Of a stretch of 64,000 nucleotides of DNA, positions 41,707 through 49,988 are shown piece after piece; positions within the stretch are counted from its first letter, which is position 1, and each line of letters begins with the position of its first letter. Under the pieces are notes generated by a model. The model ran no database searches. It was not told the DNA's origin and saw only the letters and a list, made by a program, of their open reading frames with translations. The position numbers and the translations under genes are program-made. Source of the stretch: Subtercola frigoramans (GTDB taxonomy: Bacteria; Actinomycetota; Actinomycetes; Actinomycetales; Microbacteriaceae); assembly GCF_016907385.1 (NCBI RefSeq), contig NZ_JAFBBU010000001.1, positions 1,426,001 to 1,490,000 on the forward strand, in the 5' to 3' direction.

Positions 41707-44700
41707 TGATCAGCGCGCTCGAAATCGCCGGCAAGCTCGGTCTCCCTGCACCCACTCCGCAGCAACAGGCGGTGATCGAAGCCCCCCTCTCCCCGAGTAT
41801 CGTGATCGCCGGCGCCGGCAGCGGCAAGACCGAGACGATGGCCAACCGGGTGGTCTGGCTCGTGGCCAACAACCTCGTTCCGGTGTCGGAGATCCTTGGC
41901 CTGACCTTCACACGGAAGGCGGCCGGGGAACTCTCGCAGCGCATCCGGTCACGCCTCGACCAGCTCGCGGCAGCGCAGCGCAGTGATGCAGCAGAGCGCG
42001 GCGATCCGGGGTCGTTCAACGTGGCAGCGCCATTCGGCGATGCCGGGCTGTCCGGCCGCGCATCGCAGCCTACAATCGCAGCGTTCGATCCGTTCGATCC
42101 GTTCGATCCGTTCGACGCTCCGACCGTGGCCACGTACAACTCCTTTGCCAACAGCATCTTTCGGGACAACGCGCTGCTCATCGGCCGCGAGGGTGATTCG
42201 GGCATCCTGAGCGAAGCGTCTGCCTGGCAGATGGCGCGAAAGATCGTGACGAGCAGCACGGATGATCGGCTCATCACCCTCGACAAACCGATCGACTCGC
42301 TCACCGAGGCCGTCTTGTCGCTCAGCCGTGCCATGAGCGAGAACGTGGTCTCGCCTACTGAGGTCGTCGCGCTCGCCGCCGACTTCGAGCAGCTCGCCGA
42401 CCTGCCGACGGGCTCGACACGAGTGAAGACACTGAACGCCTCGCTGCGCGATGCGATCGTCTCTGTGCAGGCGCTGCCGGTTCTCGTCGATCTGGCCGAG
42501 CAGTACTCCGCCGAGAAGATCCGGCGCGGCTTCGTCGAGTACTCTGACCAGGTCGCGCTCGCTCTCGCGATCACCGAACGGGTGCCACGGGTGATCCCCG
42601 ACTATCGCGGTCGATTCCGCGTGATCCTGCTCGACGAATACCAGGACACGAGTGTCGTTCAGACCAGGCTCCTGTCGCAGCTCTTCGGTGGCCAGCCGGT
42701 CATGGCTGTGGGTGACCCGCATCAGTCGATCTATGGCTGGCGCGGCGCAAGTGCGGCCAACCTGGCGACGTTCGCGGTGGACTTCACGGGCAGGCGCGAC
42801 GGCGCCGAGTCTTTCGCGCTCTCGACCAGTTGGCGAAACCCGCTCCGCGTTCTCGACGTCGCCAACACCCTCGTCGCACCCCTCACGGCGGCCTCTGCCA
42901 TTGCCGTCGAGCGGCTCGAGGCGCGCCCCGATGCCGGCACGGGTGTTGTCGATGCGTTCTACGGCGAGACGGTCACCGACGAGGCCGAGGCTGTCTCCCG
43001 ATGGCTCAAGTACCAGCTCGCGATCCCCGATGCGAAGGGCGGTGTGAGGTCAGCAGCCATGCTGTGCCGTTCGATCAAGAAAATCGACGCCTTCACGACC
43101 GCGCTGGCCGAACACGGCGTGCCGTTTCACGTGCTGGGGTTGGGTGGCCTCCTCGAGGAGCCGGCCGTCGCCGACCTCGTTTCAGCGCTGAGGGTCATCT
43201 ACTATCCAGCGGCCGAATCCGAACTGGTGCGGCTGCTCACCGGCGCCCGATGGCGGGTCGGTCTTCGCGACGTTCTCGTTCTCAGTCGAGTGGCCTCGTG
43301 GCTCGCCGAACGCGATCATCATTTCGCCACCCTTGATCCGGGCGTGAAACAGCGCCTGCGCAACTCGGTGGTCGCCGACGAGACGAGATCGCTGGTCGAC
43401 GCCGTCGACTTCGTGGCGACGGCACCTGCGGGTCACCGTATGCTCGACGGATTCAGTGAGGCGGGGGTCTCCCGCATCCGCCAGGCGGGGTCCCAGCTCG
43501 CGTTTCTGCGCACCCGCACGGGCCTTGACCTGCTCGACCTGGTGAACCTCGTCACCCAGGAGCTCCTGCTCGACATCGAGGTCGCAGCGAACGAGAGGTC
43601 GTATCTCGGCCAGGCCAGTCTCGATGCCTTCTCGGAGCAGGTCACGGCGTTCGTCGCCGCGGATGCGACCGCGGGCCTCGGCGTCTTCCTGTCGTGGCTC
43701 GAAGAGGCCGAGAAGCGCGACAAACTCTCCCCTCGGTCGGAGGAGCCAGAACCCGGCACCGTGCAGATCCTCACCATCCACGGCGCCAAGGGCCTGGAGT
43801 GGGACGTCGTCGCGGTGCCGCGAATGGTCGAAGACGAGTTGCCCGGCAAGGTCCAGAGCAAACAGGGGTGGCTGGCCTTCGGCGAACTTCCGTTCGAATT
43901 CCGGGGCGACGCCGCTGAACTGCCCTTTCTGCCATGGCGCAGCTGCGACACCCAGGCCGAGTTCGCCACCGCCAAGTCGGAGTTCAACGACGAGATCGTC
44001 GATCGGTACGCCGAAGAGCAGAGACGACTCATCTACGTCGCGGTGACCCGTGCGAGGCAGAGCCTCCTGCTGAGCGGCTCGTTCTGGTCGATCCAGACCC
44101 AGCCACGCGGGCCCGGCTTGTTTCTCACCGAACTCGCCGATCACAGGCTCATCACGAAGGATGCCCTTCCCGACGCCCCCCAGAACGACCAGAATCCGCT
44201 GCCCGAGTCGGTGCGGCTCGTGCCCTGGCCCAGCGATCCGCTGGGCTCCCGACAGGCGAGGGTCAATGCTGCGGCAGAACTCGTGCTGAGTGCTGACCCC
44301 ACGATCGTGACCGAGTGGTCGACCGACATCGATCTGCTGCTCGCTGAACGCGCGGCCTCAGCGGCGGGCGAGCCCCTGGCCGTGCCCGTGCGGGTTGCCG
44401 CCTCCCGGTTCAAGGACTACGTCGGAGACACGCCCGCCGTGCTGCGGCAGCTCCGGCGCCCGATGCCGGAGCGCCCCTACCGCCAGACCAGGCTGGGCAC
44501 GCGCTTTCACACCTGGGTGGAGAACCGGTACGGCATCATCGGGGGGTCTGAGCAACTCGATGCGTCGCTGCTCGAGCTCGACACCGACGAAGCGCTCGAC
44601 AGCGACGGGCTCCTGGTCGCGACGCGAATCCCCGATACGGCCGAAGACGAAGCGTTGCAGGCTCTCCAGGCGACCTTCGAGGCATCGGAATGGGCGGGTC

Positions 44701-45032
44701 TCGCCCCGGTCGACGTCGAAATCGAGATCCACCTGGCGCTGGGCGGTCACATAGTCGTGTGCAAGATCGATGCCGTCTTCGATCGGGGCGGCCGCTACCA
44801 GATCGTCGACTGGAAGACCGGGCGTGCCCCGGTCGACGCAGCCGATCTCGAAGCGAAGCAACTGCAGCTGGCGCTATACCGACTCGCGTACTCGAAGTGG
44901 CGCGGAATCGAACCCGAACTCATCGACGCTGTCTTCTACTTCGTGGCTGTCGACGAGGTCATCGCACCCGTTCGGGTCTACTCGGAGACTGAACTCCTCA
45001 GACTCTGGGAGGCCGTCGAGGCTCAGGTGTAG
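41703..45032 (+). CDS. adnB: AdnB-type helicase-nuclease subunit
   Basis: Lead motor and nuclease partner of AdnA, 1109 residues. The SF1 motor has intact motifs: IAGAGSGKTETM (GAGSGKT at 37-43), LGLTFTRKAAGELSQR, LLDEYQDTS (about 307-315), GDPHQSIYGWRGAS, LTIHGAKGLEWDVV and YVAVTRARQ. The C-terminal RecB-like nuclease has GTRFHTWVE, CKIDAVFD, VDWKTGR (Asp1036, Lys1038) and QLQLALYRLAY. An in-frame 9-bp repeat (42083-42118) inserts FDP units just before the conserved DAPTVATYNSFA. The GTG at 41703 or the ATG at 41706 starts it; both overlap the adnA stop. Confidence 0.94.
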   Translation: MMISALEIAGKLGLPAPTPQQQAVIEAPLSPSIVIAGAGSGKTETMANRVVWLVANNLVPVSEILGLTFTRKAAGELSQRIRSRLDQLAAAQRSDAAERGDPGSFNVAAPFGDAGLSGRASQPTIAAFDPFDPFDPFDAPTVATYNSFANSIFRDNALLIGREGDSGILSEASAWQMARKIVTSSTDDRLITLDKPIDSLTEAVLSLSRAMSENVVSPTEVVALAADFEQLADLPTGSTRVKTLNASLRDAIVSVQALPVLVDLAEQYSAEKIRRGFVEYSDQVALALAITERVPRVIPDYRGRFRVILLDEYQDTSVVQTRLLSQLFGGQPVMAVGDPHQSIYGWRGASAANLATFAVDFTGRRDGAESFALSTSWRNPLRVLDVANTLVAPLTAASAIAVERLEARPDAGTGVVDAFYGETVTDEAEAVSRWLKYQLAIPDAKGGVRSAAMLCRSIKKIDAFTTALAEHGVPFHVLGLGGLLEEPAVADLVSALRVIYYPAAESELVRLLTGARWRVGLRDVLVLSRVASWLAERDHHFATLDPGVKQRLRNSVVADETRSLVDAVDFVATAPAGHRMLDGFSEAGVSRIRQAGSQLAFLRTRTGLDLLDLVNLVTQELLLDIEVAANERSYLGQASLDAFSEQVTAFVAADATAGLGVFLSWLEEAEKRDKLSPRSEEPEPGTVQILTIHGAKGLEWDVVAVPRMVEDELPGKVQSKQGWLAFGELPFEFRGDAAELPFLPWRSCDTQAEFATAKSEFNDEIVDRYAEEQRRLIYVAVTRARQSLLLSGSFWSIQTQPRGPGLFLTELADHRLITKDALPDAPQNDQNPLPESVRLVPWPSDPLGSRQARVNAAAELVLSADPTIVTEWSTDIDLLLAERAASAAGEPLAVPVRVAASRFKDYVGDTPAVLRQLRRPMPERPYRQTRLGTRFHTWVENRYGIIGGSEQLDASLLELDTDEALDSDGLLVATRIPDTAEDEALQALQATFEASEWAGLAPVDVEIEIHLALGGHIVVCKIDAVFDRGGRYQIVDWKTGRAPVDAADLEAKQLQLALYRLAYSKWRGIEPELIDAVFYFVAVDEVIAPVRVYSETELLRLWEAVEAQV

Positions 45033-45065
45033 GGTCCAGCCGGGCTGCCGAATGGGCAGAACGGA

Positions 45066-46148
45066 TCAGTCGTCTTCCGAGATGCGAGCTGCGTTCGCGT
45101 GGTCACGAGCCGTGACCGTTTCGGAGCGCGGTGTGCGCGCCAGCATCTCTTCGACCTCGTCGACGGCCATGACCCGCCCGGTGTCTGTCGACAGGGGGTT
45201 CAGCAGGTCGGACTGGGCCGTGGTGGCGAGACCGGCGAGCATGCCCACCGCGTCGTCGACGATCAAGGAGTCCCTGAGGTCGTAGCCGTGCACGAGCCAC
45301 TTCGCGATCTCGAGCTCGGCGTAGAGCCTGGCCCGCTTTCGCAACTGGCGGTCGACCGGCCCTGAGCGGGCGACGTTGTAGCCCGAGAACACCCGTGTGG
45401 CCGACTCCTCACGCGAGACCGAGCTCAGCCAGTAGAGATCACTGGCCGGGTCGCCGACCTTGAAATTCGACCAGTCGAGGATGCCCGTGACCCTGTCGCC
45501 GGCGATGAGGAACGATTCCGGGCCGAGCGAGCCGTGGATGACGGTGGGCTGGAACTGCCACAGGGCGCTGTCTTCGAGGGCGAGCGACCATCGCGTGAGC
45601 AGTTCGGTGGGCACCTTGCCGGTCGCGGTCGCGCGGTCTTTCGAGGTTCGCGCGACCCGGGCCGATTCCGTGGCGCTGAAGACAGGCAGCCCGGCATCGG
45701 TGACGACGGAGGTCGGAAGCGAATGGATAGAGGCGATCGCGCGGCCGAATGACTCGGCCAGTTCGATACTGTCGTCGAGGCTTGCCAGAGTGGCAGGCCT
45801 GCCCTCGATGTAGTTGTAGACCATTCCGCGGGTCTGGCTGCTTGACGTCTGGGGGCTGGGGATCTGCGCAATGGGAGCCTGGCCGACGAACTCTGGGGCG
45901 GCGAAGGGCAGCCGGCTCCGTGACCCGCCGGTCAGGGCGCGCAGCGCCACGAGGTCCCCGGACTGTTCGCGCTCGGCCTCGTCGGCCGTCGGAACCCGCA
46001 CGACAAACCTGTCGCCACCCCTGGCCTGCAGCAGTGCTGAGTCGTACCGGCCGGACTGGCCGGTTGAGAGAGGCGAGGTCGACACGACATCGAGCCCGGC
46101 GACGGCCGCGGTCGCGAGCGCGGCTAGAGTGAGAGAGGATCTGGCCAT
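45066..46148 (-). CDS. Phosphotransferase-fold protein with altered Brenner motif
   Basis: 360 residues, related to aminoglycoside/macrolide phosphotransferase (APH) and choline-kinase-like enzymes. The kinase fold shows in the nucleotide-lobe strands, GMVYNYIEGRPATL in the hinge, and GILDWSNFKVGDPASDLYW (metal Asp225). But the catalytic loop reads HGSLGPESFL (205-214), where active members have HGDxxxxN: both Asp and Asn are Ser (207, 212). It may be a pseudokinase or use another mechanism. Start: ATG at 46148. It lies between adnB (convergent) and nudC (divergent), where actinobacteria often keep such a gene. It does not imply antibiotic resistance. Confidence 0.8.
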   Translation of the reverse strand: MARSSLTLAALATAAVAGLDVVSTSPLSTGQSGRYDSALLQARGGDRFVVRVPTADEAEREQSGDLVALRALTGGSRSRLPFAAPEFVGQAPIAQIPSPQTSSSQTRGMVYNYIEGRPATLASLDDSIELAESFGRAIASIHSLPTSVVTDAGLPVFSATESARVARTSKDRATATGKVPTELLTRWSLALEDSALWQFQPTVIHGSLGPESFLIAGDRVTGILDWSNFKVGDPASDLYWLSSVSREESATRVFSGYNVARSGPVDRQLRKRARLYAELEIAKWLVHGYDLRDSLIVDDAVGMLAGLATTAQSDLLNPLSTDTGRVMAVDEVEEMLARTPRSETVTARDHANAARISEDD

Positions 46149-46195
46149 ACTCTCAGGGTAGGGCTGGCATCTGCACTCGATGGCTTTCGCCACGC

Positions 46196-47200
46196 ATGAT
46201 TGGTCAACCCTTGCATACGACTTTTCTCTCTTCGCTGCCGCTCTCCCGATTCGAGATCGACCGTGATCACGAGTTTCGCAGCACGCCGCAGCTGTTCGAC
46301 ACGCTCTGGGCAGACGAGGCGACGCGGGTTGCGGTGTTCTGGAACGGGCTGGCGCTTCTGGGCGATGGCACTGCCGGGCATCCGGAGCTCGCCTTCATGC
46401 CTGCCGCGAGCATCGCCGCAGTCGGAGGGGCAGGGGTGGCCGGTTCCGCTGGGGTGGAGGTGGCGGTGTACCTCGGGCGTTCGCTCGCCACCGATGTCAC
46501 CGAGCCGGTCGGAACGAGGCTCGTCGCCCTGTCGCTCTCTGACGACGCAGCGCGCGCACTGGAGCCGGACGAAAGCCGGTGGGTGAACCTGCGAACAGTC
46601 GCCTCGGGGCTGACCGACCGTGACGCCGGTGCCTTCACCGAGGCGCTCGGCATCATCAACTGGCACAACTCCCACACCCACTGCCCACGCTGCGGAGCAG
46701 GGACCGTACCCGAGATGGGCGGCTGGGTGAGGCGATGTCCCGTGCAGGACATCGAGATCTTCCCGCGAACCGACCCGGCGGTGATCGTCGGGATCGTCGA
46801 CGAGCACGACCGCATCCTGCTGGGGTCGAACGCCCTGTGGGAGATCAACCGGTACTCGCTGCTCGCCGGTTTCGTCGAGCCGGGTGAATCGCTTGAGGCC
46901 GCGGCGATTCGCGAGGTGTTCGAGGAGTCCGGCGTTCGCATTCTGACGCCTGAGTACCTCGGTTCGCAGCCGTGGCCGTTTCCGGCATCGTTGATGTGCG
47001 GGTTTCTCGCCCGCGTCGACCCTGCGTCGTCGACCGATCCGCTGGTTCCCGACGGTGAAGAGATCCTGGATGTCCGCTGGTTCAGTCGCGAAGACCTGGC
47101 CGATCCTGCCCAGACGGCGATCCTGCCCGGCTCCTCCTCGATTGCCCGTGCGATCATCGAGCACTGGTACGGCGGCCCCATTCCCGGGCGGGATTGGTGA
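46196..47200 (+). CDS. nudC: NAD+ diphosphatase NudC, Nudix family
   Basis: Hydrolyses NAD(H), and in several bacteria NAD-capped RNA, to NMN and AMP. 334 residues: N-terminal domain, zinc-ribbon region HTHCPRCG...RRCPVQ, and Nudix domain with the box GX5EX7REUXEEXGU (REVFEESG near 235-242) followed by the NudC tag SQPWPFPASLM. Only three of the four zinc cysteines are visible: the expected last Cys of CPxC is replaced (CPVQ), so zinc binding may be altered. ATG at 46196. It overlaps the UvrD2-like gene by four bases (GTGA). Confidence 0.93.
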   Translation: MIGQPLHTTFLSSLPLSRFEIDRDHEFRSTPQLFDTLWADEATRVAVFWNGLALLGDGTAGHPELAFMPAASIAAVGGAGVAGSAGVEVAVYLGRSLATDVTEPVGTRLVALSLSDDAARALEPDESRWVNLRTVASGLTDRDAGAFTEALGIINWHNSHTHCPRCGAGTVPEMGGWVRRCPVQDIEIFPRTDPAVIVGIVDEHDRILLGSNALWEINRYSLLAGFVEPGESLEAAAIREVFEESGVRILTPEYLGSQPWPFPASLMCGFLARVDPASSTDPLVPDGEEILDVRWFSREDLADPAQTAILPGSSSIARAIIEHWYGGPIPGRDW

Positions 47201-49074
47201 GACCAGGCCCCGACGATGCTGGAGATCGCGCCGCCGAAATCAGTGTCGAAGACGGTCTGAACGAGCGGAGTGAACCGGCAACCGGTGCCGAGGCGCTGTT
47301 GTCGGGTCTCGACTCAGAGCAACGAGTCGTCGCCAGCACCCTTCTCGGACCGGTCTGCGTTCTTGCCGGGGCTGGTACAGGTAAGACCCGCGCAATCACC
47401 CACCGCATTGCCTACGGCGTTGCAACCGGTGTCTTCCCGCCGAGCAAGCTGATGGCCCTCACCTTCACGGCCCGCTCGGCGGCTGAACTCCGTTCGCGCC
47501 TCCGGTCCCTGGGCGCTGGCGGAGTCTCTGCACGCACCTTCCACTCGGCCGCGCTCGCACAGCTGAACTTCTTCTGGCCCCAGGTGATCGGCGGCGACGT
47601 GCCGCGGCTGCTCGAGGGCAAGGGCCGCCTGCTCGGGCAGGTCGCTGAGAACCTCAAGCTGAGGGTCGACACCGCGACGCTCCGTGACCTCGCCGCAGAA
47701 ATCGAGTGGCGCAAGATCTCGAACCTGTCGCTCGACGCCTATGGCCTCGCTGCGCGAACCAGCAGGGCGCAGCCCGGCTCCCTGAGCGTCGAACAGGTCA
47801 TCGACCTCCAGCGCGAATACGAGAAGGTGAAAGACGACCGTCGGCAGCTCGATTTCGAAGACGTGCTGCTGGCTACTGCAGGGATGATCGAATCCGAGCC
47901 ATCGGTCGCCATGCAGGTTCGCGAGCAGTACCGGTTCTTTGTCGTCGACGAGTACCAGGACGTCTCGCCCCTGCAGCACCATCTGCTCTCGCTCTGGCTC
48001 GGTGACCGCCGTGACCTCTGTGTCGTCGGCGATGCGAGTCAGACGATCTATTCCTTCGCAGGTGCCAACTCGGACTTCCTGCTGTCGTTCGGTCGGTCGT
48101 ACCCCAATGCGAAGATGGTTCGGCTCGAGCGCAACTATCGCTCGACACCCGCTGTCGTCGACACGGCGAACCGTCTGATGCGCGGGCGCACCGGTGCGCT
48201 GAGTCTTCGATCCGCGGGAGGCGGCGCACGGGGAGGCGCTGCGAGTGAAGCCCGTGCTGGTGAAATCGGTGCGCAGGCAGGCGATGCCCGGGCGAGAGTC
48301 GCCTCCCGGGGCGCAGAACCGACGATCACGGCGTACGCCTCCGACGCCGCAGAGGCGCGTGGGGTCGCTGCCACGATTGCACGACTGATCGTCGACGGCA
48401 CAAGACCCGAAGACATCGCGGTGTTGTATCGGATCAACGCCCAGGCTGCCGCGCTCGAAGGCGCCCTCGCTGAAGCGGGCGTGACGTACCAGATCAGGGG
48501 ATCGCAGCGCTTCTTCGACCTGCCAGAGGTCAAGCAGGCCATCATGAGCCTGCGGGCGGCGTCGGTGTCCATCTCGGGCGAGCCACTGTTCAAGTCGGTG
48601 AGTGACGTACTCCGTTCGCTCGGCTGGTCGCAGAGTCCGCCCGAAGCCCGGGGAGCGGTTCGCGATCGCTGGGAATCCCTCAATGCCATCATGGGCCTTG
48701 CCGAACAGCAGCCGGCGCGTACCTCATTCCGCGCCTTCACCGATGAGCTGCTCGAGCGCCAGGCCGGCCAGCATGAGCCCACCATCGCCGCCGTGACGCT
48801 GGCGACCCTGCACTCGGCCAAGGGGCTCGAATGGGGGAGCGTGTTCATCCTCGGCCTGAGCGAAGGGCTCGTGCCGATCAGCTACGCCACTACTCTCGAT
48901 CTGGTCGATGAAGAGCGACGACTGCTCTACGTGGGGGTGACGCGCGCGCGCCGACTTCTGGCGTTGTCGTGGGCCCAGACGGGTGCCAGTCGCTCCCAAG
49001 TGCGACAACCATCGCGCTTTCTGGCAGAGCTTGGCACGCGCACTCCGGATGCACCTCCGCTTCGCTCTCGGTGA
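47197..49074 (+). CDS. UvrD2-like SF1 DNA helicase, short form
   Basis: ATP-dependent 3'-5' DNA helicase, 625 residues. Motifs: GAGTGKTRAITHRIA, LTFTARSAAELRSRL, VDEYQDVSPLQ, GDASQTIYSFAGAN, LERNYRST, LHSAKGLEWGSVFI and YVGVTRARRLLALSW. It ends soon after motif VI (PSRFLAELG), without the HRDC and tetracysteine tail of mycobacterial UvrD2. The GTG at 47197 overlaps the nudC stop (a TTG at 47194 is also in frame). An Ala/Gly/Arg-rich insertion lies at about 335-365. The last 185 bases overlap the antisense gene. Confidence 0.88.
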   Translation: MRPGPDDAGDRAAEISVEDGLNERSEPATGAEALLSGLDSEQRVVASTLLGPVCVLAGAGTGKTRAITHRIAYGVATGVFPPSKLMALTFTARSAAELRSRLRSLGAGGVSARTFHSAALAQLNFFWPQVIGGDVPRLLEGKGRLLGQVAENLKLRVDTATLRDLAAEIEWRKISNLSLDAYGLAARTSRAQPGSLSVEQVIDLQREYEKVKDDRRQLDFEDVLLATAGMIESEPSVAMQVREQYRFFVVDEYQDVSPLQHHLLSLWLGDRRDLCVVGDASQTIYSFAGANSDFLLSFGRSYPNAKMVRLERNYRSTPAVVDTANRLMRGRTGALSLRSAGGGARGGAASEARAGEIGAQAGDARARVASRGAEPTITAYASDAAEARGVAATIARLIVDGTRPEDIAVLYRINAQAAALEGALAEAGVTYQIRGSQRFFDLPEVKQAIMSLRAASVSISGEPLFKSVSDVLRSLGWSQSPPEARGAVRDRWESLNAIMGLAEQQPARTSFRAFTDELLERQAGQHEPTIAAVTLATLHSAKGLEWGSVFILGLSEGLVPISYATTLDLVDEERRLLYVGVTRARRLLALSWAQTGASRSQVRQPSRFLAELGTRTPDAPPLRSR

Positions 49075-49912
49075 CGACACCGGTGACCGAGTCCAGGTGA
49101 AGCACCAGACCGGGTCGCGGGCCGGCGAGTTGCTGGCCTGGGCGTCGTGACCTCTCGCTTCCCGCGGCGATTGTCTGGGAGACGAACTGGCTGCAGAGCC
49201 GCACGACAAGCGCGCTGACTGTTGCGCTGGTGAGGGGATCGGTTGTCGGTGCCGGGCGCCCGAGGAGCTGCCCCGCCATCGCTGGCCAGGCGGGGTCGTG
49301 ATCGATGTGCCACCGTTCGACGCAGTGCAGGCAGGGCCCCGCACCCGGGCGCACCAAGGGTCCGATCCGAACGACGCGATCGCCGAACACCACGGCCAGG
49401 TGAGCGCTGTCTGTGTTCATCCAGTGTGCCGCTCGAGCCGGGGAGACTGCCCACGTCGAGAGGAGAATGACCAGCGTCTGCGTCTGCATGGGCGTCTGCG
49501 GCAGTGACGGGGCGTCAGGCGCGTCGATGACGACGTGCCCACTCAGCCCTGTCGCATCCAGCAGCTCGAGAAGCCGTTGTGTGGTCGAGTCGCCCGGGGC
49601 GGGTCTGCCTGGCCCCTCGCGCGTCACTGCCGCCGCGAGCGTGGGCAGACTCGCTTCATAGCCACAGTCGAGCGCCGGGGCAACGGAGCCGAGGAAGGTG
49701 TGAAGCTGCTTCGCCGTAGCCCGGTACCGCTGCGCGATCATCCGCAAGCCCTCGGGGCTCACACCACGCCGGAGTGCGTGCAGCAGCCGTTCATCGGTCT
49801 CCGTCACCTCGTCGAGAACCACGAGGGGCTCGTCGACACCGATCTGGAGCGAACTGGGCGTGCGCCAGAGGAGCGGGTAGCGAGGGTCAAATCGAAGAGT
49901 GCTCGAGGTCAT
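48890..49912 (-). CDS. TOMM leader-binding/ThiF-like cyclodehydratase-type protein
   Basis: 340 residues from the ATG at 49912. Features of the E1/YcaO-partner 'TOMM precursor leader peptide-binding' family: DPRYPLLWRTPSSLQIG at the start (winged-helix peptide-clamp-like), a middle Rossmann-like segment, and the cysteine region LVRPGAGPCLHCVERWHIDHDPAWP in two parts (LVRPGAGPCLHCVE; DHDPAWP) with HPECACQAL near the end. No YcaO gene or precursor peptide is nearby. It is the conserved partner of uvrD2 in actinobacteria and its job there is unknown. Its final 56 codons or so run antisense to the end of the helicase gene, which is unusual. The start has only a weak ribosome site. Confidence 0.75.
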   Translation of the reverse strand: MTSSTLRFDPRYPLLWRTPSSLQIGVDEPLVVLDEVTETDERLLHALRRGVSPEGLRMIAQRYRATAKQLHTFLGSVAPALDCGYEASLPTLAAAVTREGPGRPAPGDSTTQRLLELLDATGLSGHVVIDAPDAPSLPQTPMQTQTLVILLSTWAVSPARAAHWMNTDSAHLAVVFGDRVVRIGPLVRPGAGPCLHCVERWHIDHDPAWPAMAGQLLGRPAPTTDPLTSATVSALVVRLCSQFVSQTIAAGSERSRRPGQQLAGPRPGLVLHLDSVTGVVTESEAEVHPECACQALPESAMVVALGSDWHPSGPTTTPEVGARASPPRRAVVALHRPDRE

Positions 49913-49988
49913 CGCACCATGATGCACCGAATCGCCAGACTGCCTGCAGAGTTATCCACAGGAGGCTGGGCGCGCGCCCGCGAACCGC

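Noticed and set aside
45066..46148. Macrolide or aminoglycoside resistance gene
   Set aside because: The fold is shared, but the catalytic loop lacks the required Asp and the gene is in a conserved housekeeping location.
48890..49912. TOMM natural-product cluster
   Set aside because: No YcaO, dehydrogenase or precursor peptide gene is nearby, and the same single gene accompanies uvrD2 in ordinary actinobacterial genomes.
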